Assembly: GCF_019263745.1 (NCBI RefSeq)
Contig: NZ_CP077107.1
Location: 1,054,001-1,118,000 of the forward strand
DNA from: Methanospirillum hungatei
Lineage (GTDB): Archaea; Halobacteriota; Methanomicrobia; Methanomicrobiales; Methanospirillaceae
Reading direction: 5' to 3'
DNA length: 64,000 bases
Position 1 is the first letter of the stretch. Each line of letters opens with the position of its first letter. This document shows positions 44,909 through 53,389 of the stretch, piece after piece. The translations under genes were made by a program, and so were the position numbers. The notes below the pieces were generated by a model, which ran no database searches, was not told the DNA's origin, and saw only the letters and a program-made list of their open reading frames with translations.

Positions 44909-45436
44909 TCAGGGTTGAATTAATACTTCTGATCTGGCGATGAGATTTCGGTCATAATAAAATTCGAGATAGAAGGTATTCCCTATCGAACTTTCTTCCA
45001 GAAAATCTACTCCAGGAGGCTGAATTTTTTGATCAATATCATCATTTGTCCCGGAAATAACATGGATGTCCCCAGCATGCATGGATGAGATCCCTTCAGC
45101 CCAGGACTTATCTGAACTGGTATTTAATTTGATATTTTCCCGATCCAATTCTTTTATCGTTCCATATCCACAGGAAAATGTCTTAGAAGGACGAATAATA
45201 AGATTCACACAACAGGTTGGCAGAGGATCCCCTGATATATGATGTATGGTAAGATTCCATTTCTTTCCATCTTCACGGTGAAATTCTGACTGAAGTGTTA
45301 CTACGGGAGATTTATCTTTTGTATGCATTAAACCCCCGGCAAAACTATTCACTATCGCTGCAATAATGAGAGTTAACGTCAGCATAAGCAGAACCCCTAT
45401 TACCGGAGAAACCGCTGACTCTGCTTTCATCAGCAT
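44909..45436 (-). CDS. Archaeal type IV pilin, duplicated pair member B (copy A)
   Basis: A 175-residue pilin: leader MLMK, then AESAVSPVIGVLLMLTLTLII and NSFAGGLMHTKDKSP, followed by a beta-rich outer domain with paired cysteines (PTCCVNLI, FSCGYG). It overlaps the upstream pilin gene by seven bases. The copy at 47793-48320 is identical in protein sequence. Together with its partner it resembles the pair at 7698-8929 in layout but is clearly diverged. The transcript points toward the IS110 gene, which follows in the same direction. Confidence 0.85.
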   Translation of the reverse strand: MLMKAESAVSPVIGVLLMLTLTLIIAAIVNSFAGGLMHTKDKSPVVTLQSEFHREDGKKWNLTIHHISGDPLPTCCVNLIIRPSKTFSCGYGTIKELDRENIKLNTSSDKSWAEGISSMHAGDIHVISGTNDDIDQKIQPPGVDFLEESSIGNTFYLEFYYDRNLIARSEVLIQP

Positions 45437-46029
45437 TCACCCACTATTACCTGCTGATCATAAATCGTACTTTGAGATGGTAGATGAATGAACCGAATGC
45501 GAAAAGGATCGCCGGTACCCAGATCTTCGTAATCCTCTCCAAGAAATCCAGCTCGGGAGTCTGTACTATTAATGAACATTCGGGTTCCTCCAAGAAGGGT
45601 GTAATTTCCAAAATGATCGGAACCTTCTGACCCTTTTATACCTGGACCTAATCCGGTAGGGTAGATACCTGATGTTCCAAAGGTCGAATTCCCATGATTC
45701 GTTCCCCAGGATGTAATAACTTTGATATCCTTTGTTGGAATTCCATCTCCTGCCGATAAAACCATCATAGTCACATTTAAATTCGGAGATCTACACGCCT
45801 CGGTTTGCATAACTAACTGGGGTGGTTGACTTTTGGTCTCTGACATCCCTCCGACATATCCGCTGATTATGGCTCCAAGAATTACGGTGACAATAAGCAT
45901 AAGCATTATTCCAATAACCGGAGAAACAGCCGATTCTGCTATTGGGTTCTCTTTTCTGTAGGTTTGGTAAGATCTCGAACAATATTTTATAAATACCCGT
46001 TCTTTATGTATCAGGCTGAAATAATTCAT
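45430..46029 (-). CDS. Archaeal type IV pilin, duplicated pair member A (copy A)
   Basis: A 199-residue pilin with an unusually long leader of about 33 residues before AESAVSPVIGIMLMLIVTVIL. There is no internal methionine, so the ATG at 46029 is the only clear start, though a non-ATG start nearer the signal cannot be excluded. After the helix comes SGYVGGMSETKSQPP and an outer domain with sequons (NVTM, NSTF, NYT). The protein is identical to the copy at 48314-48913. Its upstream region (46030-46170) is the non-coding DNA between it and fmdE and should hold the promoter. Confidence 0.82.
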   Translation of the reverse strand: MNYFSLIHKERVFIKYCSRSYQTYRKENPIAESAVSPVIGIMLMLIVTVILGAIISGYVGGMSETKSQPPQLVMQTEACRSPNLNVTMMVLSAGDGIPTKDIKVITSWGTNHGNSTFGTSGIYPTGLGPGIKGSEGSDHFGNYTLLGGTRMFINSTDSRAGFLGEDYEDLGTGDPFRIRFIHLPSQSTIYDQQVIVGEC

Positions 46030-46170
46030 GTTGTGTAACCACGTATTAATCTCAGTTATTTTGTATTAGGAAAAAATAAATTTAATTGAGAGTCAATCAG
46101 GAAATACTTTGAAAAATTTAAGAACGAGGATTAAGAGAATATCAAAAATTGATAAATTATTAAGGGAGAA

Positions 46171-46296
46171 CTATGAGTTGGTTGCTGAAATATAACACGG
46201 CATGCACACACGCTTCCCATTAAGTTCATGGGTTTTTGCATCAGCAACCATTTCACCACAACATTCACAGGGTATTGACTTGAATATCCGGGCTTT
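46171..46296 (-). pseudogene. Truncated 3' fragment of fmdE
   Basis: The last 41 codons of the FmdE-family gene (including the zinc-finger end, ...CMPCYISATNS) are present, then the match stops at 46296 where the second duplicated unit begins. It has no start or promoter of its own and is a by-product of the tandem duplication. The intact gene is at 49055-49687. Confidence 0.9.
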
Positions 46297-46305
46297 GTCA
46301 TGAAA

Positions 46306-46329
46306 AACCCGGTCAACTAAGATCGGGTT
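46306..46329 (-). terminator. Hairpin terminator after IS110 transposase (copy B)
   Basis: Same 9-base-pair hairpin with T-run as at 43422-43445, overlapping the stop of the second transposase. Confidence 0.55.
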
Positions 46330-47572
46330 AACCAGTTTCTGGGTCTGGTTCTTTAAGAATTACTGCTGCCTCACTTAATAATCGTAAAACTTCCTCAATC
46401 GAAGTTTTTTTCGGAATCTTAATATAAACTTTTTTTGACTGCTTCATTGATTGATACTGAGTGTCTTCGTAAATTTCATCATTCGTCAAAAGATGCCAGA
46501 TAATGACTACCATCTTTCTTGCGACACTAACAATAGCTTTCCCTGCACCAATAATGTCCTTTTTTGAGGAATAGAACGTTTTGAAATCGTTATCCCTTGA
46601 CTTGACTGCTGCATGTGCTGCTTGAATAAGGATCCATCTAGCAATCTTCGAACCCCGCTTAGTGATTGATCCGGTCCGAAGTTTATCAGCAGATTGGTAT
46701 ACTCTGGGTACCATCCCTAACCAACTTGATAATTTATCACCTGAGGAAAAATCTCTTACATCTCCAATTTCTGCAAGAAGGGTGATTGCAACAATATCTC
46801 CAATTCCTGGAACGGATTTAAGTATTCCAAATTCCCTTGGAAAATTAGTTACTGCATAGCTCGTTGAAATTTTTGTTAAACTGGCAATTTCCTCATTCAG
46901 AATCTTTATTATCTGAAGACATGAAGCAAGTCGTTCTAGTGCACCTTCAGAGAGTGTAGTTTCTAAAACTTCTCTTAATGCTTCTTCTTTCTTCGTAACT
47001 GATGCAGGGAGAAGACTCACAATGTCGTCAATTGCAATATTATTGAGAATCCCTCTCATGATTAAACTACCCGATTTACCAAAAATGTCCGATAAAACTG
47101 AAGAGAGTCGGAATAACTCTGAATCAAGAATATGATGAATTTCATTCTTGATGGATGAACGCTTTTGAACTAATTTATGTCTTAATCGAATCGTTGAACG
47201 AAATTCACGATGTTCTCGTGGAAATATTCGAGAGGGATGAATCATTCCTTTCAGAGTAATTGTAGCAATAAACTCAGAATCGATCTTATCTGTTTTTTTA
47301 TGTGAGAGAGCTTTCATGTCCCGTGCATTTCCAACAATCACATCACAGATTGGACTTAGAAGATCGTAAATCTGAATCCAATAATCACTTGTTGATTCAC
47401 ATCCTACTGCCTGAACATTATGGGTCACGATCCAATTCTTTAATGCCATTAATCCAGGCTGTGTTCGGTTAAAGCGGTCAACAATTTTTTCGCCAGTTAA
47501 TGTCAGGATTGTGGCAATTAGAAAAGACTTGTGAAGGTCAAGACCAGCGGCTATATGAAGTTGCTCAGTCAT
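46328..47572 (-). CDS. IS110-family DEDD transposase, copy B
   Basis: Identical to copy A except for two residues (Phe for Leu in the DNDxKTFY segment, and Ile for Val in KxPKK). All DEDD residues and the C-terminal catalytic serine are intact, so both copies look functional. I use the same start (47572, MTEQLHIAAG). The two amino-acid changes, while the neighbouring pilins are unchanged, suggest that the IS part has exchanged sequence with other copies or is under less constraint. Confidence 0.93.
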   Translation of the reverse strand: MTEQLHIAAGLDLHKSFLIATILTLTGEKIVDRFNRTQPGLMALKNWIVTHNVQAVGCESTSDYWIQIYDLLSPICDVIVGNARDMKALSHKKTDKIDSEFIATITLKGMIHPSRIFPREHREFRSTIRLRHKLVQKRSSIKNEIHHILDSELFRLSSVLSDIFGKSGSLIMRGILNNIAIDDIVSLLPASVTKKEEALREVLETTLSEGALERLASCLQIIKILNEEIASLTKISTSYAVTNFPREFGILKSVPGIGDIVAITLLAEIGDVRDFSSGDKLSSWLGMVPRVYQSADKLRTGSITKRGSKIARWILIQAAHAAVKSRDNDFKTFYSSKKDIIGAGKAIVSVARKMVVIIWHLLTNDEIYEDTQYQSMKQSKKVYIKIPKKTSIEEVLRLLSEAAVILKEPDPETG

Positions 47573-47774
47573 AGTTATCACTGATAATGGGCAGATGAAT
47601 TGCCTAACAGGCCAATTTGTCATCCGCGATCAAAGTCGCACTTTAGCCTGCGAGAGCAATTTAACGGTTAGTTTTTTTCCCAGGATTATATCCTAAAATT
47701 TGAACAGCCTGCTCTGCCCATTATTCTGTAAAGCTCGGTACCTTAACTGTTTTTCATAGGTCGAGCCTGATGGC
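47573..47774 (-). ncRNA. Candidate IS110 bridge RNA region, copy B
   Basis: Non-coding end of the second element, identical to copy A except at one base (47762). Same reasoning and limits as for copy A. Confidence 0.4.
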
Positions 47775-47792
47775 TACATCATGTCGTTTTTT

Positions 47793-48320
47793 TCAGGGTT
47801 GAATTAATACTTCTGATCTGGCGATGAGATTTCGGTCATAATAAAATTCGAGATAGAAGGTATTCCCTATCGAACTTTCTTCCAGAAAATCTACTCCAGG
47901 AGGCTGAATTTTTTGATCAATATCATCATTTGTCCCGGAAATAACATGGATGTCCCCAGCATGCATGGATGAGATCCCTTCAGCCCAGGACTTATCTGAA
48001 CTGGTATTTAATTTGATATTTTCCCGATCCAATTCTTTTATCGTTCCATATCCACAGGAAAATGTCTTAGAAGGACGAATAATAAGATTCACACAACAGG
48101 TTGGCAGAGGATCCCCTGATATATGATGTATGGTAAGATTCCATTTCTTTCCATCTTCACGGTGAAATTCTGACTGAAGTGTTACTACGGGAGATTTATC
48201 TTTTGTATGCATTAAACCCCCGGCAAAACTATTCACTATCGCTGCAATAATGAGAGTTAACGTCAGCATAAGCAGAACCCCTATTACCGGAGAAACCGCT
48301 GACTCTGCTTTCATCAGCAT
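47793..48320 (-). CDS. Archaeal type IV pilin, duplicated pair member B (copy B)
   Basis: Protein identical to 44909-45436: leader MLMK, AESAVSPVIGVLLML helix, cysteine pairs in the outer domain. Being the copy next to the intact fmdE gene, it is likely the ancestral position. Two identical expressed copies would raise gene dosage of this pilin or provide material for antigenic divergence. Confidence 0.85.
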   Translation of the reverse strand: MLMKAESAVSPVIGVLLMLTLTLIIAAIVNSFAGGLMHTKDKSPVVTLQSEFHREDGKKWNLTIHHISGDPLPTCCVNLIIRPSKTFSCGYGTIKELDRENIKLNTSSDKSWAEGISSMHAGDIHVISGTNDDIDQKIQPPGVDFLEESSIGNTFYLEFYYDRNLIARSEVLIQP

Positions 48321-48913
48321 TCACCCACTATTACCTGCTGATCATAAATCGTACTTTGAGATGGTAGATGAATGAACCGAATGCGAAAAGGATCGCCGGT
48401 ACCCAGATCTTCGTAATCCTCTCCAAGAAATCCAGCTCGGGAGTCTGTACTATTAATGAACATTCGGGTTCCTCCAAGAAGGGTGTAATTTCCAAAATGA
48501 TCGGAACCTTCTGACCCTTTTATACCTGGACCTAATCCGGTAGGGTAGATACCTGATGTTCCAAAGGTCGAATTCCCATGATTCGTTCCCCAGGATGTAA
48601 TAACTTTGATATCCTTTGTTGGAATTCCATCTCCTGCCGATAAAACCATCATAGTCACATTTAAATTCGGAGATCTACACGCCTCGGTTTGCATAACTAA
48701 CTGGGGTGGTTGACTTTTGGTCTCTGACATCCCTCCGACATATCCGCTGATTATGGCTCCAAGAATTACGGTGACAATAAGCATAAGCATTATTCCAATA
48801 ACCGGAGAAACAGCCGATTCTGCTATTGGGTTCTCTTTTCTGTAGGTTTGGTAAGATCTCGAACAATATTTTATAAATACCCGTTCTTTATGTATCAGGC
48901 TGAAATAATTCAT
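48314..48913 (-). CDS. Archaeal type IV pilin, duplicated pair member A (copy B)
   Basis: Protein identical to 45430-46029, with the same long leader before AESAVSPVIG. It overlaps the following pilin by seven bases. It lies 141 bases downstream of the fmdE stop, in the same direction. The promoter is presumably in that gap. Confidence 0.82.
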   Translation of the reverse strand: MNYFSLIHKERVFIKYCSRSYQTYRKENPIAESAVSPVIGIMLMLIVTVILGAIISGYVGGMSETKSQPPQLVMQTEACRSPNLNVTMMVLSAGDGIPTKDIKVITSWGTNHGNSTFGTSGIYPTGLGPGIKGSEGSDHFGNYTLLGGTRMFINSTDSRAGFLGEDYEDLGTGDPFRIRFIHLPSQSTIYDQQVIVGEC

Positions 48914-49054
48914 GTTGTGTAACCACGTATTAATCTCAGTTATTTTGTATTAGGAAAAAATAAATTTAATTGAGAGTCAATCAGGAAATACTTTGAAAAA
49001 TTTAAGAACGAGGATTAAGAGAATATCAAAAATTGATAAATTATTAAGGGAGAA

Positions 49055-49687
49055 CTATGAGTTGGTTGCTGAAATATAACACGGCATGCACACACGCTTC
49101 CCATTAAGTTCATGGGTTTTTGCATCAGCAACCATTTCACCACAACATTCACAGGGTATTGACTTGAATATCCGGGCTTTTTTCGGAGGTTCCATATCTA
49201 TAAATGTAATTTTTATAATTTTTTCTTCCGGAGCATGAAGGATTGCATCTGAAGCCTGATCAGATAATGTTTGAAACTGTTTCATCTCTTCTTCAGTAGC
49301 CTGCCCTGAAAAGACCTTTGGTCGTAATGCATCCATCTCTTTTCTTGGTAACACATCATCAAGATTTGTAACAACACGTACCGCTTTGTCACTTCTTCGA
49401 CAGTAAAATGTGAATGCATGTTTTCCATAATCATGAATAATAAGATTCCCTTTGCCAGCCGTACATCCGGTGACCATCTGAATAGCATCCACACCACAGG
49501 CGTCAGTCTCTGCAATAGCAACTAACTCTTCATCTTTTGGGCGTTCAACCCCGAGTGCCTTCATGGCAGCAATGGCAACACGATACCCGGATGAAAGCCC
49601 TCCACATGAATGTCCATGAAACCTGACTGCTTCTTCGTAGGTAATGAACTCTCCTTTTGGTTCCTGTACTGATTGAGGTGAACACAT
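49055..49687 (-). CDS. fmdE: FmdE-family protein with C-terminal zinc finger
   Basis: A 210-residue protein of the FmdE family, named from the molybdenum formylmethanofuran dehydrogenase operon. The N-terminal domain has VRFHGHSCGGLSSGYR (His24, His26, Cys28) and AETDACGVDAIQ, the metal-site region seen in the family. The C-terminal zinc ribbon has Cys179/Cys182 and Cys200/Cys203. The precise role is not established. A part in metal or cofactor delivery to formylmethanofuran dehydrogenase has been proposed from its operon. TATA-like GCATATAAG at 49711-49720 lies about 28 bases upstream, consistent with a leaderless transcript. It is divergent from the exported FmdE-like gene. Confidence 0.88.
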   Translation of the reverse strand: MCSPQSVQEPKGEFITYEEAVRFHGHSCGGLSSGYRVAIAAMKALGVERPKDEELVAIAETDACGVDAIQMVTGCTAGKGNLIIHDYGKHAFTFYCRRSDKAVRVVTNLDDVLPRKEMDALRPKVFSGQATEEEMKQFQTLSDQASDAILHAPEEKIIKITFIDMEPPKKARIFKSIPCECCGEMVADAKTHELNGKRVCMPCYISATNS

Positions 49688-49991
49688 ACACTTACGTTAT
49701 CCTGAAGGATTCTTATATGCATCGAAATACTGTTCTTGAGTATGATGTGAATCATTATTTATTCAGATTTTTACAACAATAATTGAAAAATTATCAATAT
49801 TATCATCACAATTGTAACAAAATAATTGATCATTTTCAAAAGTTATAAATTTCATAGCAATAGTATAACTAAATGGGATGTGGTTTTCAAGAATATTGCG
49901 ACATAACATGTATGTTTCATTCATGATGCAATCTTGGAAAAACATCTAAACGGCATTAAAAGACAATCATTCCGGATGAATGAGGAATCGC
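49688..49991. promoter_or_regulatory. Divergent promoter region between fmdE and exported FmdE-like gene
   Basis: About 300 bases with no supported gene. It holds the TATA-like box for fmdE (49711-49720) on the left, and AT-rich stretches with GTTATAAATTTC near 49841 that may serve the rightward gene, though that is about 145 bases from its start and implies a long leader. I see no perfect palindrome. Confidence 0.45.
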
Positions 49992-51086
49992 ATGAAACGA
50001 ATGTATACCCTCCTACTGGCATTTTGCTGCCTATTACTCCCTATTTCAGCTCTTGCTGAAGATGATCTTATGTATGATCTCGGGTCGCGGGCTGCAGAAG
50101 TAGGAATGGATCTTCTAAATTTTGAGCCAGGAGCAGACAACATCCTGGGTCTTACCAATGCAGGTCATGCAATGGTAAAGGGAAAAACCACTGAACATGC
50201 ACTTACGGGGATAACCGATGTTTCCAGGCTATCCAATGGTAACAATAATCTCTTCCAGGTAAACAGACCAAACTGGAAACCACTCTGGTTCTATTTCTTT
50301 AACAAGGATTCAGGGATGGCTGCATATATGGAGCCGGATGCTGCTTTTTACTCCATGAGTACCGAAGACCGCAAATCTCTTGCTGCTGATAAGGCCTTCT
50401 CACAGATTTCACTCATGCAGGTGGATCTAGATAAGATGCTTGCTAATCCGAATGAAGGAAATACGACATTTAACAAGAAAAAATTCAGCGGAAATGAATT
50501 TTCCCTTATCGGTATTTCCAATGTCTGGGCTGCTGGCGCAGGATATGACTTTATGAACGCAGCTGCATTTCATGACCACCTCTGCCCTGGTGTTACCAGC
50601 GGATATATGATCATAAAATATGTTGAAAAGGTCATGCCAATTACAAATCAGTCTGCGGAGACCTATATTGATATTGGATGTCCGAACTGGTGTAAGGAAG
50701 ATGCATACCAAATGATCTGGGACAGTACTCCAGGTAAAAACAGTATGTATGTCATGGCTTTAAGTCCTGAAGATGAGGCAGCAGTAAAAGCAAAGTATGG
50801 CATTCGTCCTGCAGGAATTATTGTCAAATGGAATAGTGTTTCATTAAAAGGTAAGGGTATTGCCCTCGGATTTGATTTTGATACAATCAGTCAAGAATTG
50901 GGGGTTGCGAACTGGACCGGACCTGCATGGGCTCCAAAACTGGTTCAGGATATTGGCATGATGGATTATGTCGACAAACCTGAAAGTGCCATAAAAACCC
51001 TCAAAGAATTTGAGGTTGATGAAAAACTTTTAACTGAATTAAAGACAGCGGGAAACAACCCGTACAAAGTTCTGGGAATGATTTGA
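49992..51086 (+). CDS. Exported FmdE-family protein
   Basis: A 364-residue protein starting at 49992 (GAGG six bases upstream). The ATG at 49980 would add four residues. A signal peptide (MKRMYTLLLAF, hydrophobic core, ALA then EDD) sends it out of the cell. The C-terminal half is an FmdE domain: FHDHLCPGVTSGY (His194, His196, Cys198) and IDIGCPNWCKEDA (Cys230, Cys234) correspond to the metal-site motifs of the cytosolic protein encoded next door. About 150 residues between have no known match. It leads directly into a binding protein and BtuCD-type importer, so it probably handles the imported metal or metal cofactor outside the membrane. Confidence 0.82.
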   Translation: MKRMYTLLLAFCCLLLPISALAEDDLMYDLGSRAAEVGMDLLNFEPGADNILGLTNAGHAMVKGKTTEHALTGITDVSRLSNGNNNLFQVNRPNWKPLWFYFFNKDSGMAAYMEPDAAFYSMSTEDRKSLAADKAFSQISLMQVDLDKMLANPNEGNTTFNKKKFSGNEFSLIGISNVWAAGAGYDFMNAAAFHDHLCPGVTSGYMIIKYVEKVMPITNQSAETYIDIGCPNWCKEDAYQMIWDSTPGKNSMYVMALSPEDEAAVKAKYGIRPAGIIVKWNSVSLKGKGIALGFDFDTISQELGVANWTGPAWAPKLVQDIGMMDYVDKPESAIKTLKEFEVDEKLLTELKTAGNNPYKVLGMI

Positions 51087-51140
51087 GAATACTGGAGTTA
51101 GGGAAAATATTACCTATAATTTTTTTATGTGAGTGAAAAC

Positions 51141-52271
51141 ATGACACAAATCAAGACATTCTTCTTAGCATGTATGCTGCTAATTTCTCTTCTTGCAATA
51201 CCAGCATGGGCAGCCGAAACAACAGGACCAGAAAAGACCATTACAGACGGATATGGCAGATCAGTAACCATTCCTGCTGAAGTCAAAGAAGTATTGTGTT
51301 CCGGCTCTGGATGCCTGAGATACCTTACTTATCTTGGAGGACAGGATCTCATTGTTGGTGTCGATAGTATTGAAAAAGAACCACAGACCATGGATGCCCG
51401 GGGATATGCTCTACTCAATCCTCAATTTAAGGATTACCCGTTATTTGGTGAATTTAGAGGGAAAGATGATCCTGAAAAAATTATTGGGATTGCTCCACAG
51501 CTTGTCTTTAAAACCGGTCTTACCGGCTCTGGAACAACTGCCACTACAAATGCAGAAGAAGGAAACAAACTGACTGAAAAGACAAAAATTCCTGTTGTAA
51601 TGATTCCCTACGGATCACTTCGTGACGCAAAGGAACAGGCAGAGATGTTCAGTGCTCTTCGGATTATGGGCGATGTAATCGGGAAGAAAGAACGGGCTGA
51701 TGAACTCATCACCTATATCGAAGAAACTATTTCTGATCTTGAAACCCGGACAAAAGATATTCCGGAATCTGAACAGAAAACCGCTTATGTTGGGGGTGTC
51801 AGTTATGCAGGAGCTCATGGGATCATCTCTACGGAACCAGCCTATCCACCATTCATTTGGACACATGTAAAGAATGTTGCCGGGAAAATGGGTACTCAAC
51901 ATGCTGACGTTGCCAAAGAAGCAATTGTTGACTGGGATCCTGAATACCTGTTTATGGATGTTGGAACACTCCAGATGGACAGTGAAGGCGGGATTGGCGA
52001 ACTGAAGAATGATCCTGCATTACAGGGATTGTCTGCAATAAAGAACGGGAATGTATATGGAGTTCTTCCATACAACTTCTATAACACTAATTACGAAAAT
52101 GTCCTAGCAGATGCCTACTTTATTGGAAAAACGGTCTATCCAGACAAGTTTGCAGATATTGATCTGGAAAAGAAAACAGATGAGATTATGACTAAATTCC
52201 TTGGTGCTTCTCCACTCAAGCAGATTAATTCCCAGTATAAAAACATGGGATTTACTCAAATCTCTCTTTGA
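51141..52271 (+). CDS. BtuF/FepB-like substrate-binding protein
   Basis: A 376-residue exported binding protein. I use the ATG at 51141. A GTG at 51129 is possible. The signal peptide ends near PAWAAET. The mature part begins ITDGYGRSVTIPAEVKEVLC, the entry motif of iron-siderophore/cobalamin binding proteins, followed by CSGSGCLRYLTYLGGQD, where paired cysteines are close to the ligand cleft. It is in one operon with the exported FmdE-like gene, the permease and the ATPase. The ligand is unknown; a nickel or molybdenum/tungsten chelate or a tetrapyrrole are the main options. Confidence 0.88.
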   Translation: MTQIKTFFLACMLLISLLAIPAWAAETTGPEKTITDGYGRSVTIPAEVKEVLCSGSGCLRYLTYLGGQDLIVGVDSIEKEPQTMDARGYALLNPQFKDYPLFGEFRGKDDPEKIIGIAPQLVFKTGLTGSGTTATTNAEEGNKLTEKTKIPVVMIPYGSLRDAKEQAEMFSALRIMGDVIGKKERADELITYIEETISDLETRTKDIPESEQKTAYVGGVSYAGAHGIISTEPAYPPFIWTHVKNVAGKMGTQHADVAKEAIVDWDPEYLFMDVGTLQMDSEGGIGELKNDPALQGLSAIKNGNVYGVLPYNFYNTNYENVLADAYFIGKTVYPDKFADIDLEKKTDEIMTKFLGASPLKQINSQYKNMGFTQISL

Positions 52272-52318
52272 TGCTACTATGAACACTCATTTTACTTTTT
52301 TTCCCAGAGGTGACAAAC

Positions 52319-53389
52319 ATGCATGTCGCTGATGGAGAAGTCCCTGCGGATTACCTTGGATATGTCCGGGTAAAATTCCTATGGATTATGTTTGGAGTTA
52401 TACTTTTATTCATCCTGTTTATCCTTTCAATATCAGTGGGTGCGGTCGCCATCCCGCCTTATGATGTACTTATGACCCTGCTCGGTCAGAATGTAAATCA
52501 CAAGTATGATGCCATAATCTGGAATATCCGACTCCCACAAGCAATTACGGCTATTGTTGCAGGAGTAGGACTTTCAGTTGCCGGCGTAACCATGCAATCC
52601 ATTCTTCGTAATCCTCTTGGCTCTCCTTTTACCTTAGGTATCTCCAATGCGGGTGCATTTGGTGCTGCAGTCTCGGTTATTTTTTTTGGAGCAGGAAAAA
52701 TACAGTCAACGATAGCAAATCCAATTACAATAAATAATCCTTATGTCACGACTATTTCGGCTTTTATCTTCTGCATGATTGCAACCGCAATAATTCTCCT
52801 GATATCACGGATCAGGGGTGCATCTCCGGAAGTAATGGTTCTCACTGGTGTTGCCCTTTCATCCCTGTTTACTGCCGGAACTATGTTTTTACAGTACTTT
52901 GCATCAGACACCCAACTCGCAGCAGTCGTCTTCTGGACTTTTGGTGATGTCAGCAGGGCAGGTTGGTCTGAACTTGCCCTGATGACTGTGATTGTTGTCC
53001 TTTCGTGTATCTATTTCCTCTGCAATCGATGGAACTACAATGCCATTGATGCTGGGAATGAAACTGCAAAGGGGCTAGGTGTGAATGTTGAACGGATAAG
53101 GTTATTTGGGATGACCCTTTCTGCACTAGTTACAGCCGTTCTCGTGGCATTTCTTGGAGTAATAGGATTTGTCGGTCTTGTTTGCCCCCATATGGTTAGA
53201 AGAATTATCGGGGATGATCAGCGGTATCTTATTCCCGGATCCTGTGTTATGGGGGGCGTTCTCCTTCTTGCTTCAGATACAGTTGCACGTCTTATCGTAG
53301 CTCCATACGTGCTTCCTGTGGCAGTTCTTACCGCATTTATGGGAGCACCGGTTTTCATTTACCTGATTATCAGGGGGTATAAACGATGA
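52319..53389 (+). CDS. BtuC/FecCD-type importer permease
   Basis: A 356-residue permease with about ten helices and the family motifs NIRLPQAITAIVAGVGLSV, TMQSILRNPLGSPFTLG and GVIGFVGLVCPHMVRR. The start at 52319 is backed by AGAGGTGA ending five bases upstream, while a GTG at 52310 would lie within that element. It pairs with the previous binding protein and overlaps the ATPase by ATGA. Confidence 0.9.
   Translation: MHVADGEVPADYLGYVRVKFLWIMFGVILLFILFILSISVGAVAIPPYDVLMTLLGQNVNHKYDAIIWNIRLPQAITAIVAGVGLSVAGVTMQSILRNPLGSPFTLGISNAGAFGAAVSVIFFGAGKIQSTIANPITINNPYVTTISAFIFCMIATAIILLISRIRGASPEVMVLTGVALSSLFTAGTMFLQYFASDTQLAAVVFWTFGDVSRAGWSELALMTVIVVLSCIYFLCNRWNYNAIDAGNETAKGLGVNVERIRLFGMTLSALVTAVLVAFLGVIGFVGLVCPHMVRRIIGDDQRYLIPGSCVMGGVLLLASDTVARLIVAPYVLPVAVLTAFMGAPVFIYLIIRGYKR

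Larger units (their letters stand above)
43410..46293. repeat. Tandem duplication, copy A (2,884 bp)
   Basis: This unit is repeated directly at 46294-49177. It contains the IS110 element, two overlapping pilin genes, their promoter region and the 3' end of fmdE. The same TTT lies at 43410-43412, 46294-46296 and 49178-49180, so the junction shows three bases of microhomology. Reading the copies against each other I see four differences (43533, 43543, 43701, 44878), all within the IS part. Confidence 0.93.
46295..47774 (-). mobile_element. IS110-family insertion sequence, copy B
   Basis: Second copy of the element, part of the duplicated unit. Its left side abuts the truncated fmdE fragment. 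As for copy A, no terminal inverted repeats are visible and the right limit lies before the pilin stop at 47793. Confidence 0.75.
46294..49177. repeat. Tandem duplication, copy B (2,884 bp)
   Basis: Direct repeat of 43410-46293 at a constant offset of 2,884. It continues on its right side into the intact fmdE gene, so the right flank represents the original context, whereas in copy A the fmdE fragment is cut off at 46296. Confidence 0.93.

Noticed and set aside
46131-46316. Separate 61-residue ORF across the duplication junction
   Set aside because: It is an out-of-frame reading of the truncated fmdE 3' end plus the IS end; no ribosome site or family.
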